Origin: an uncultured bacterium
GTDB taxonomy: Bacteria > Bacteroidota > Bacteroidia > Bacteroidales > Marinifilaceae
DNA: 64,000 bases
Assembly: GCA_905216195.1 (NCBI GenBank)
Contig: CAJMSX010000015.1
Span: 1 to 64,000 of the forward strand
Direction of reading: 5' to 3'
Part shown: piece by piece, positions 31,556 to 39,270 of the stretch
How the letters are laid out: each line of letters begins with the position of its first letter
Numbering within the stretch: the stretch's first letter is position 1
Translations under genes and position numbers: made by a program
The notes under the pieces: model-generated
Database searches by the model: none
What the model saw: the letters and a program-made list of their open reading frames with translations, nothing else
Told to the model about the DNA's origin: nothing

Positions 31556-32940
31556 ACGATTTTAGCTTTCGACTGAATCCGTACACGTTTGTACGAAAAT
31601 ACCCCGATTATTTTTATTTGGAGAATCAGGTAAGTCATATGCAGGCGATGCTCCCTGCAAATGAATTTAAATGGCTTTCTACCATCAATCATGGCTCGAC
31701 TTACAGGTTCGGAGAACTATGCGGCAATATATCGAATTGGCAGAAAAAAACAGGAATATTGCGGCAATTACACGAGGCGTGGCTCATAGACCTCGAGGAT
31801 GAGCCTATATTGTTGGAACGAAAGTTTTCATATGCTCATAAATATGAAATAGAACGTCGTTTTGCCGATTTTCCCCCGATAGAAATTGCGAACCCAAGCA
31901 GCACATCTTACCTGCGCAATTTACAGATAGAGTTGACAGATGACTGCAACGAGCGTTGTATACATTGCTATTTGCCAAACGACAAAAAGGATCAAGCTAA
32001 GTCACTCTCAGTGAAACAAGTCATTGATATTCTTCATCAATATCGGGGAATGGAAGGGCTGAAAGTTGTTTTTTCCGGAGGGGAAATACTATTGCATCCT
32101 TACCTATTCCATATCCTTGAAGAATGTAAACGATCCAATCTGATGATATTGCTTCAAAGCAATTTATCATCACTTACAGAAACGAGGCTTCAAAAGATAA
32201 AAGAATTGGATGTGTTTAACATACAAGTCTCATTATATTCCACAGAGGAATATATACATGAAACGATAACCCGACGTAAAGGTTCATTCGCCAGAACAAA
32301 GCACAATCTCGAACTTTTGGTGAAACATGACATCCCCGCCATGATTTCATGTCCGGTGATGAATGTGAATTTTCCTACGGTTCGCGATCTGCATTACTAC
32401 GCCAAAGAATTAGGTTTGGATATTTATTTCGACTTCATGATGATGGCTGAATGTAATGGTAGCAATGAGAATCTTAATGCCAGACTCGATATAGGACAGA
32501 CACGGGAAATGCTTAGGTTCCGAATCGATTCTAACCCAATGTTTGTTGAAGCTATTTCAACATCTCAATCTTTGGAAGAAGCTTTATCAAAAAAGTATGC
32601 GCGGAGGCGTACGATGTGTGATATACTTTCTGCATCGCTCTGTATAGATTCCGATGGCACTATTTACCCCTGTCCTGGTTGGAATGGACTGAAATTGGGG
32701 AACATCGAATCGGTTACACTGCCCGAAGTGTGGCGAAGTGAAGCTGCCGATAAATTGCGTGGAGTAGATATTGACGGCTTTACGAAATGCAGAGGATGTG
32801 ATATGCACAATTTTTGTGATATGTGTGCGGTATACAATTATAATGAAAACGGAGATCTATTCAATATCTGCCCGCGTTTCTGCGAAATGGCAAAAATATT
32901 GAAGGAGTGCGTAATTGATAAATACAATGAACTTCATTAA
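31552..32940 (+). CDS. Radical SAM/SPASM peptide-modifying enzyme 3 (PqqE-like)
   Basis: 462 aa. Residues about 1-105 form a distinct N-terminal domain (PYTFVRKYPDYFYLENQVSH, FGELCGNISNWQKKTGILRQ and LHEAWLIDLEDEPILLER); the size and fold class fit a winged-helix leader-binding domain, but this is not certain. Radical SAM motif LTDDCNERCIHCYLP (C132, C136, C139), VVFSGGEILLHP, and the SPASM region C-x-DSDGTIYPC with CRGCDMHNFCDMC and CPRFCEMA. Related to PqqE/MftC-type enzymes that join or oxidise side chains in a peptide. Start overlaps the YcaO stop (ATGA). Last radical SAM of the run; 10 bp separate it from the M42 peptidase. Confidence 0.88.
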   Translation: MNDFSFRLNPYTFVRKYPDYFYLENQVSHMQAMLPANEFKWLSTINHGSTYRFGELCGNISNWQKKTGILRQLHEAWLIDLEDEPILLERKFSYAHKYEIERRFADFPPIEIANPSSTSYLRNLQIELTDDCNERCIHCYLPNDKKDQAKSLSVKQVIDILHQYRGMEGLKVVFSGGEILLHPYLFHILEECKRSNLMILLQSNLSSLTETRLQKIKELDVFNIQVSLYSTEEYIHETITRRKGSFARTKHNLELLVKHDIPAMISCPVMNVNFPTVRDLHYYAKELGLDIYFDFMMMAECNGSNENLNARLDIGQTREMLRFRIDSNPMFVEAISTSQSLEEALSKKYARRRTMCDILSASLCIDSDGTIYPCPGWNGLKLGNIESVTLPEVWRSEAADKLRGVDIDGFTKCRGCDMHNFCDMCAVYNYNENGDLFNICPRFCEMAKILKECVIDKYNELH

Positions 32941-32950
32941 TCTTTAAAAT

Positions 32951-34057
32951 ATGAATTTTAGTAAAGAATCGATAAACGAAGAGGTATTACTCAACTCCTT
33001 GTGTGAGTCTTTTGGAGTTTCAGGATTTGAAAAAGAAATGTGCTCCTGTTTTCTTGAAAATATAAAGGAAGATGTGGACAAGTGTTTTTTTGATGTTATG
33101 GGAAATACTTACGGAGTCATTCATGGAACTGCAGATGGAAATAATATAATGATTGAAGCACATGCAGATGAAATAGGATTCCAAGTATTACATATCGGAG
33201 AGACTGGTTATTTGTATATAAGACGCAACGGGGGAATTGACGAACAATGCATTCCTGGTTCGCAAGTTGTGGTTATTACACGTAATGAGGAATATATTCC
33301 AGGTGTGATAGGCAAGAAACCCATACATTTAATGACTACAGAGGATCGGAAACGTACTATAGAACTTAATCAATTGTGGGTGGATACGGGCCTCGAAGTC
33401 AATGAGGTAAAATCAAGAATTTCCATAGGTGATATTGTTGCCATAAAACCCAATTGGCAAAGGTTGGACGGAAACCGTATTTCAGGTAAAGCTCTTGATA
33501 ATAAGTTAGGTGTGTTTGTCCTTGTAAAGGTCATGAAATCGCTGGCAGAAAAAAGGCCGCTTTATAACTCCGTCACAGCTGTAGCTACAGTTCAAGAAGA
33601 AGTAGGAAGTCGAGGCGCTGTCGTGGCCGGCTATCATGTACAGCCTGATATTGCTGTTACTGTGGATCTTGATTTTGCCACGGATGTCCCCGATTGTCCT
33701 TCGAGTAAATATGGAAAGATTGAACTGGGTAAAGGTGTTGTTATTCCGATCAATGTGGATTGTAATGTTGAATTAAGCTGGCAATTGGAGAAAATGGCCC
33801 AAAAACAGGGTATTGCCTATCAAATGTCGGCAAGGCCACACGCCACAGGCGGAACAAATATATCACGCTTACAAATTGTCCGAGAAGGAGTACGTACGAT
33901 ATCGTTAGGTATCCCTTGTCGTTATATGCATACTCCGGTGGAAATGTGCGATATGAGAGATGTATATGCGGCAATACAACTTCTTACTTCTTTCTGTTTA
34001 CAGAAAAATAAACTTCAATATGATGGGAAAAATCAGCAGCCAGTTAACAGGTCGTAG
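32951..34057 (+). CDS. M42-family aminopeptidase/glucanase-like metallopeptidase
   Basis: 368 aa, usual for M42. Metal and catalytic residues appear complete: H71 and D73 in IEAHADEIGF, bridging D183 in GKALDNKLG, E216/E217 in VQEEVGSRGA, an Asp in the VDLDFATDVP strand (D239 or D241) and H327 in IPCRYMHTPVE. M42 enzymes are cobalt- or zinc-dependent cytoplasmic aminopeptidases that cut small peptides. In this operon the likely job is trimming the leader or N terminus of the modified peptide, or recycling its fragments. The 3' end overlaps the next small frame by 38 bp. Zinc-type catalysis is intact as far as the sequence shows. Confidence 0.9.
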   Translation: MNFSKESINEEVLLNSLCESFGVSGFEKEMCSCFLENIKEDVDKCFFDVMGNTYGVIHGTADGNNIMIEAHADEIGFQVLHIGETGYLYIRRNGGIDEQCIPGSQVVVITRNEEYIPGVIGKKPIHLMTTEDRKRTIELNQLWVDTGLEVNEVKSRISIGDIVAIKPNWQRLDGNRISGKALDNKLGVFVLVKVMKSLAEKRPLYNSVTAVATVQEEVGSRGAVVAGYHVQPDIAVTVDLDFATDVPDCPSSKYGKIELGKGVVIPINVDCNVELSWQLEKMAQKQGIAYQMSARPHATGGTNISRLQIVREGVRTISLGIPCRYMHTPVEMCDMRDVYAAIQLLTSFCLQKNKLQYDGKNQQPVNRS

Positions 34058-34217
34058 ACGCCTATCCGTTATAAGCTTTGCTTGCTGCATCACGCAATTG
34101 GAACCCAAGGGAAATTATACGTTTGTCACGACTGCCCGAGATGGAAATACATGGCCCTTGGGTATACGCTCCGGCAATGTTGCGAAAAAGTTCATAACCA
34201 ATATAAATTATCAGTGA
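34020..34217 (+). CDS. Small hypothetical protein in island tail
   Basis: 65 aa from ATG 34020 (or 34023), overlapping the M42 gene by 38 bp and ending directly before the Sel1-like gene. The frame is open further upstream, but only inside the M42 gene. The N terminus is short and basic (MMGKISSQLTGRRRLSVISF), followed by ACCITQLEPKGNYTFVTTAR and NTWPLGIRSGN. No domain recognised. It holds two adjacent Cys and could be a second small substrate, or a chance frame. Confidence 0.35.
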   Translation: MMGKISSQLTGRRRLSVISFACCITQLEPKGNYTFVTTARDGNTWPLGIRSGNVAKKFITNINYQ

Positions 34218-34553
34218 ATGAATAGGGGAAAAAATTATAAAGAAAATGAATTCGAGTTACCGGAAAGAATATATATATGGGAAGGGCCCGATTCTACCCC
34301 CCAAATAATACAAGAAAATGTTAAGCAAGTCGCACTATTAAAGAAATATGCTGAGAAGGGTTATGCAAAAGCTCAATACCTTATGGGTTATTATTGTGAG
34401 GTAGGTTTGGAGAATCAATGTGAAGGAGCTTGTATATTCTATACTTATATATATCAAGATATTACAAAGGCAAAAGAATGGTACAAGTCATCGGCAAGAC
34501 AAGGCTATCCTAAAGCAATAGAAAAATGTAAATTGCTTCATATAGAATATTAA
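34218..34553 (+). CDS. Sel1-like repeat protein
   Basis: 111 aa, starting at the base after the previous stop. It holds Sel1/TPR-like repeats: LLKKYAEKGYAKAQYLMGYY and AKEWYKSSARQGYPKAIEKC fit the A-x-x-G-x-x-x-A-x-x-x-L-G pattern. Sel1 repeats are protein-protein interaction modules and occur in immunity, toxin and scaffold proteins. Last gene of the island on this strand; position suggests an accessory or immunity role, but this is a guess. Confidence 0.65.
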   Translation: MNRGKNYKENEFELPERIYIWEGPDSTPQIIQENVKQVALLKKYAEKGYAKAQYLMGYYCEVGLENQCEGACIFYTYIYQDITKAKEWYKSSARQGYPKAIEKCKLLHIEY

Positions 34554-34667
34554 AAGTTTAATTTTTTACGCATTCTGCTGGTAGTAGCAGATCTTTAGGT
34601 TAGTCAATGAAGAGGCGACATATCAAGGGGATACCTTTTTCGGGGAGATTCTTTTCAGGTAAAAAAA

Positions 34668-34700
34668 CAGGATTCAGATGCTCATCTTATCTGAATCCTG
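34668..34700 (-). terminator. Intrinsic terminator of the hut operon
   Basis: A perfect 12-bp stem, CAGGATTCAGAT/ATCTGAATCCTG, with a 9-nt loop, followed on the minus strand by seven T (A-run 34661-34667). It lies 23 bp after the ftcD stop. It also marks the right edge of the AT-rich island. Confidence 0.85.
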
Positions 34701-34723
34701 CACAGTATAAAAATACAAAGGGA

Positions 34724-36427
34724 TTAAATTTTGGAATGAACGATTTCCAGAATTTCGCTTTCCATTTGTTTGACTTTCTCTACGATAGATTCGCCTTCCC
34801 GGATTATGCTTTCAGCAAATTCCTTATCTTCGAGTCCCGAGGCGTTGATTTTTACATTCAGGAATGCGCCCATCACTCCGGCCCGGGCGGCTAAGGCTCC
34901 CACTCCGGCATCGGTTACCGAGTTCGGATTTCCGATTTCGGCCATCGCCTTGGAAACTTCCATGCATTCGTAGCATAATTTCAGGGTTTTGAAGGGAACT
35001 TCGGTTGCAAAACGCGTCGCTTCTTCCACGGCTTTTTTCCGGGCCGCTTTTTCTTCTTCCGTTTTTTTCGGCATACCGAAAGCATCCATGATCTTATTGA
35101 AAGCATTGGTATCTTCGTCTACCAGTTTGATCAGTTGGGCCTGGTAAGATTTGCCTTTTTCCGCCCAGTCGCTGAATTCTTCCCAGCGTTCGTCCCAGCC
35201 CCGTTTATGGGAGGAGAGGTTAGCCACCATCGTACCGAGGGCTGCTCCCAGTGCTCCCATATAGGCCGCGATAGAGCCACCGCCGGGGGCCGGCGATTCG
35301 GAAGCCGTTTCATCGGCGAAATCCGTGAGCGTCATATCGATCAGTTTCTTTTTACCTTTTTCAGCTTCTTCTTCCAGAATGTATTCGATAATTTTTTTCT
35401 TCGGATCAAAAGGATACAATTCGTCCAATCCCAGCGATTTCACCGCGATTTTAATCAATTCTTTATCGGATACCCCGGTGGACCGCTGTTGTTTATGCAG
35501 AAAATAGCGTCCAGCATCCAGCATGGCCTGTAAAGGAATTACCCCTACCAGTTCCGAGCCGGTTACCCGGATACCCCGGTCGGCTGCTTTCCGGCATACT
35601 TCGTCGAAAGCTTCATGTACGGAAGTGACCGAAATATCGGTCAGATTCATGGAAATTTGCGCGATACCGTATTCTTCGATAAACCAGCCGATGGCTTTGA
35701 CGGACTTCAGGGTTCCGGGAATCATGACTTGTTTGCCGTTTTCATCCTTTACCAGCTTGCCGGTGATGGGGTTTCCTTCGCGTTTGGCGCGGCCGCGTTC
35801 CCGGACATCGAAAGCGATGGAATTCGCCCGGCGGGTAGAGGTGGTATTCAGGTTGACATTATAGGCGACCAGGAAATTGCGCGCTCCTACGGCTATAGCT
35901 CCCGTTTTGGCCGTCCAGTCGTTCAGTTCGCGGGGACCGAAATCGGGATGCCATTTTTCACTGCCTAAGCGTTCTCCCAATGCTTCATATTCTCCGGAAC
36001 GGCAGTTGGCCAGATTTCTTCTTTCCGGCGTATAGGCCGCCGATTCATAGCAATAAACGGGTATATGAAGTTCTTCTCCGATGCGCCGGGCCAATTTACG
36101 GGCGTATTCTACCGTTTCTTCCATCGTGATATTAGAAACGGGGACTAAGGGGCATACGTCGGTAGCCCCGAAACGGGGATGCGCTCCTTTGTGTTTGTTC
36201 ATATCGATCAACTCCGCAGCTTTTTTTACGGCCCGGAAAGCTGCTTCGCAAACGGGTTCCGGTTCGCCGACCATGGTTACGACCGTGCGGTTGGTCGCTT
36301 TTCCCGGGTCTACGTCGATAACGCTTATACCTTCCACCGTTTTCATCGCAGCCGTAATCTGTTCGATGATGTGCATGTCGTTCCCTTCGCTGAAATTGGG
36401 AACACATTCAATAAGTTGCTTTTTCAT
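34724..36427 (-). CDS. ftcD: Formimidoyltransferase-cyclodeaminase
   Basis: 567 aa from the ATG at 36427; the frame opens eight codons earlier, but homology begins at LIECVPNFSEGND. Bifunctional enzyme of histidine breakdown. The N-terminal formiminotransferase domain (to about 300) has VPNFSEG, KGAHPRFGATDVCPLVPV and TSTRRANSIAFDVRERGR. The C-terminal cyclodeaminase domain (from about 360) has ASESPAPGGGSIAAYMGALGAALGTMVANL. Full fusion as in animals and Bacteroidetes, passing the formimino group to tetrahydrofolate and then releasing ammonia. Follows hutI by 10 bp on the same strand; ends at a strong terminator. Confidence 0.95.
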   Translation of the reverse strand: MKKQLIECVPNFSEGNDMHIIEQITAAMKTVEGISVIDVDPGKATNRTVVTMVGEPEPVCEAAFRAVKKAAELIDMNKHKGAHPRFGATDVCPLVPVSNITMEETVEYARKLARRIGEELHIPVYCYESAAYTPERRNLANCRSGEYEALGERLGSEKWHPDFGPRELNDWTAKTGAIAVGARNFLVAYNVNLNTTSTRRANSIAFDVRERGRAKREGNPITGKLVKDENGKQVMIPGTLKSVKAIGWFIEEYGIAQISMNLTDISVTSVHEAFDEVCRKAADRGIRVTGSELVGVIPLQAMLDAGRYFLHKQQRSTGVSDKELIKIAVKSLGLDELYPFDPKKKIIEYILEEEAEKGKKKLIDMTLTDFADETASESPAPGGGSIAAYMGALGAALGTMVANLSSHKRGWDERWEEFSDWAEKGKSYQAQLIKLVDEDTNAFNKIMDAFGMPKKTEEEKAARKKAVEEATRFATEVPFKTLKLCYECMEVSKAMAEIGNPNSVTDAGVGALAARAGVMGAFLNVKINASGLEDKEFAESIIREGESIVEKVKQMESEILEIVHSKI

Positions 36428-36437
36428 AAATCTGAGT

Positions 36438-37694
36438 TTATATCTGTTCACCTTTTAAAAATACTGCATCTATCAAGTGGCTGCCGTAAGCGTAGGGCAG
36501 GAATTCAATACCCGGTACGGGCCGGGTAATGTAGAAATTAGCCAGTTTCCCCACCGCTATACTTCCGGCTTCTTCCTGTACTCCCATAGCGTAAGCCGAA
36601 TTTATCGTAGTGGCATTGATCACTTCTTCGGGAAGCATTTTATAATTTATGCAACCGAGGGACATGACGAATTTCATATTTCCGGAAGGAGAGGAGCCGG
36701 GATTGTAATCGGAGGCCAGTGCGACCGGAAGTCCGGCGGTAATCATTTGCCGGACCGGAGAACAGGGCATATTCAGAAAGAAGGCCGCTCCCGGCAAGAC
36801 GGTAGGCATGGTTTCGCTTTCCAGTAAACATTGGATTTCCTTTTCACCTACATATTCCAGATGATCTACGGAAACGGCGTTGTATTTCACTCCGACTTGC
36901 ACTCCGCCCGAGTAATCCAGTTCGTTCGCATGGATTTTCGCCCGCATCCCGTATTTCATACCGGCATTCAGGATCCGGTCCGTATCTTCCACAGTGAAGA
37001 ATCCTTTGTCACAGAATACATCTATATAATCCGCCAGATCTTCGGCAGCGATAGCCGGAATCATTTCATTGATAATCAGATCCACATATCCGGTCTGATC
37101 GTGTTTATATTCGGCGGGAACGGCATGAGCTCCCAGGAAGGTGGATTTAACCAGCAGAGGCGTATTTTCTTTGAGCCGGCGGATGACCCGCAGCATTTTC
37201 ATTTCACTTTCGGTGTCCAGTCCGTAACCGCTTTTGATTTCCACGGCTCCCGTACCGTACATAGCGATTTCTTCCATACGTTCGCAGGCTGCATCGTACA
37301 ATTCTTCTTCGGAGGCTTTCCGTATGCGTTGGGCGGAATTGAGAATGCCGCCGCCCCGTTTGGCTATTTCCTCGTAAGACAATCCCCGGATTTTGTCGAT
37401 ATATTCGATTTCCCGGCTTCCGGCATATACCAAATGGGTATGTGAATCGCAAAAGGAAGGCATTACCAGGCGACCCGAGGCGTCGATTTCCTTCAGCATA
37501 TCGTATCCGCTTTCTACCGCCTCGCGGTTCAGGTCTTTCATTTCTCCGAAAGCGGCGATTTTGTCGTCTTCCACCACTAAATAAGCGTTTTCCAGCACAG
37601 GAAGTTGGGACATGTCGTTGCCGGCAACCCATTTACGGGGTGTATTCTCCACCTGTACGAGTTGTTTGATATTCGTTATGAGTGTTTTCATCAT
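36438..37694 (-). CDS. hutI: Imidazolonepropionase
   Basis: 418 aa. Amidohydrolase-fold enzyme that opens the imidazolone ring in histidine degradation to give formiminoglutamate. Zinc ligands and signature: PSFCDSHTHLVYAGSREIEY, IKSGYGLDTESEMKMLRVIR, TFLGAHAVPAEYK, HANELDYSGGV and DYNPGSSPSGNMKFVMSLGC. Next gene ftcD uses its product, 10 bp away. The other steps (hutH, hutU) are not in the window. Confidence 0.96.
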   Translation of the reverse strand: MMKTLITNIKQLVQVENTPRKWVAGNDMSQLPVLENAYLVVEDDKIAAFGEMKDLNREAVESGYDMLKEIDASGRLVMPSFCDSHTHLVYAGSREIEYIDKIRGLSYEEIAKRGGGILNSAQRIRKASEEELYDAACERMEEIAMYGTGAVEIKSGYGLDTESEMKMLRVIRRLKENTPLLVKSTFLGAHAVPAEYKHDQTGYVDLIINEMIPAIAAEDLADYIDVFCDKGFFTVEDTDRILNAGMKYGMRAKIHANELDYSGGVQVGVKYNAVSVDHLEYVGEKEIQCLLESETMPTVLPGAAFFLNMPCSPVRQMITAGLPVALASDYNPGSSPSGNMKFVMSLGCINYKMLPEEVINATTINSAYAMGVQEEAGSIAVGKLANFYITRPVPGIEFLPYAYGSHLIDAVFLKGEQI

Positions 37695-37838
37695 TGGCTC
37701 GGTATATTTCGTTTTATAAGTATATTTCTATTCAGGGCGCTAAAGTATTAAAAAAAAGCAGAAAATACGATTAATTTAAAACGTTTTCAGCCATTATCCC
37801 TGAACAATTTCATTTTTTGTCTGTTTCGGGGACCGACC

Positions 37839-39260
37839 TTAACTGAAAACCTGTAACCGATTGGCATCCAGACGTAAAAATATAAATATGAGGATGGTAA
37901 AAGCCCAGAGGGAGGACCCGCCATAACTGAAGAACGGTAAGGGGATACCGATTACGGGAGCGATTCCGATGGTCATACCGATATTCACCGCCACATGAAA
38001 GAAGAGAATCGCAGCCACCGCGTATCCGTATATCCTGGAAAAATCGGATCGCTGTCGTTCCGCCAGCGTGACCATCCTCAGGATAAATGCCAGAAAAAGT
38101 AAGATGACCAGGGTACTTCCCACAAATCCCCACTCTTCGCCTACGGTACAAAAGATAAAATCGGTACTTTGCTCCGGGACGAAATTCAGTTTGGTTTGAG
38201 TCCCCTGCAAAAATCCTTTTCCGGAAAAACCGCCGGAACCGATAGCGATTTTAGATTGGTGCACATTGTAGCCGGCTCCCGTCAGGTCGGTTTTGATCCC
38301 CAACAAATTATTGATCCGGTCTTTTTGGTGGGGCTGCAACTTATCGAAGGCGTAATCTACGGTGACCGTAGCTCCGATACACAACCAGGAAGCCAGTACC
38401 ACCAACAGGATATGTTTCATTTTCCTGCGGTAAATAAAATAGATTCCCATGATATTGGTCAGCAAATAAGCATAGAGCAACAAATGATAGTCACTCACGG
38501 GAAGGCGGAATAACCATTTTATAAATACCAGCATACCGAAACATGCCGCTAAAAAGAGGAGAATGCGGTAGAATTCGGATTTATTTTGTCTGTAGTAGAG
38601 AAAAGCGATCAAAACCCCGCCTATAATCAGAGCCAGTACGGTAAACGGATTGTAGAGGAGGGTAAATATAAACAAAGCCACCGTAATGAAACAGAGCAGC
38701 AGGATGGAGCCGTGTAAACCTTCCCGGTACATCACCAGCAAAAAGCAACTGTAAACCAGTGCGGAACCCGTATCGTTTTGCAGGATGATCAGGGCTGCCG
38801 GAATGAACAGCAGGGTACCTACCAAAAAAAGGCTGGAAAAACGCATGATCCGGAAACCGTGCCGGCTCATGACGTTCGCCACCGCCAGGGCTGTGGCGAA
38901 TTTGGCAAATTCCGCAGGCTGGAGGCGGATTCCGCCCAACTCAAACCAGGAGCGGGCTCCATTTACTTCCCGTCCGAACACCAGTACGGCGGCCAGTAAA
39001 CCGATCATCAAGCCGTAGATGACCAAGGAAAAGGCTGTGAAAAATTTACTGTCGGTCAACATAATAAAAAATCCCAACACGAAAGAAGCTCCGATCCAGA
39101 TCAACTGTTTTCCGTATTTTTGACTGAAGTCCACAATGCTGCTGTGGGATTCGTCGTATACAGCGGCATAGATATTGATCCATCCCATAAATACCAACAC
39201 CATATACAGAAATATGGAAAACCAGTCCAGATTTTTTATAAGTTCGGTTTGTCTTTTCAT
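37839..39260 (-). CDS. rodA: Rod-shape-determining peptidoglycan polymerase RodA
   Basis: 473 aa, SEDS family, about ten transmembrane helices. It is the glycan polymerase of the elongasome and pairs with PBP2. Motifs include RSWFELGGIRLQPAEFAKFATALA, LQNDTGSALVYSCF, FVPEQSTDFIFCTVGEEWGF and IGIPLPFFSYGGSSL. Last gene of the mre/mrd operon, 10 bp after mrdA. Length is longer than E. coli RodA (370 aa) because of extra loop sequence, normal for Bacteroidetes. Confidence 0.95.
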   Translation of the reverse strand: MKRQTELIKNLDWFSIFLYMVLVFMGWINIYAAVYDESHSSIVDFSQKYGKQLIWIGASFVLGFFIMLTDSKFFTAFSLVIYGLMIGLLAAVLVFGREVNGARSWFELGGIRLQPAEFAKFATALAVANVMSRHGFRIMRFSSLFLVGTLLFIPAALIILQNDTGSALVYSCFLLVMYREGLHGSILLLCFITVALFIFTLLYNPFTVLALIIGGVLIAFLYYRQNKSEFYRILLFLAACFGMLVFIKWLFRLPVSDYHLLLYAYLLTNIMGIYFIYRRKMKHILLVVLASWLCIGATVTVDYAFDKLQPHQKDRINNLLGIKTDLTGAGYNVHQSKIAIGSGGFSGKGFLQGTQTKLNFVPEQSTDFIFCTVGEEWGFVGSTLVILLFLAFILRMVTLAERQRSDFSRIYGYAVAAILFFHVAVNIGMTIGIAPVIGIPLPFFSYGGSSLWAFTILIFIFLRLDANRLQVFS

Positions 39261-39270
39261 CGTCCAACAG

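Noticed and set aside
20260..34665. Direct repeats as island attachment sites
   Set aside because: CTCCTTTTCAAGTAA near 20262 and ATTCTTTTCAGGTAA near 34650 are loosely similar, but with several mismatches in AT-rich sequence. That is too weak to call.
34607..34894. Plus-strand frame at the island's right end
   Set aside because: It runs through the hut terminator hairpin and then antisense to ftcD, so it is a shadow frame.
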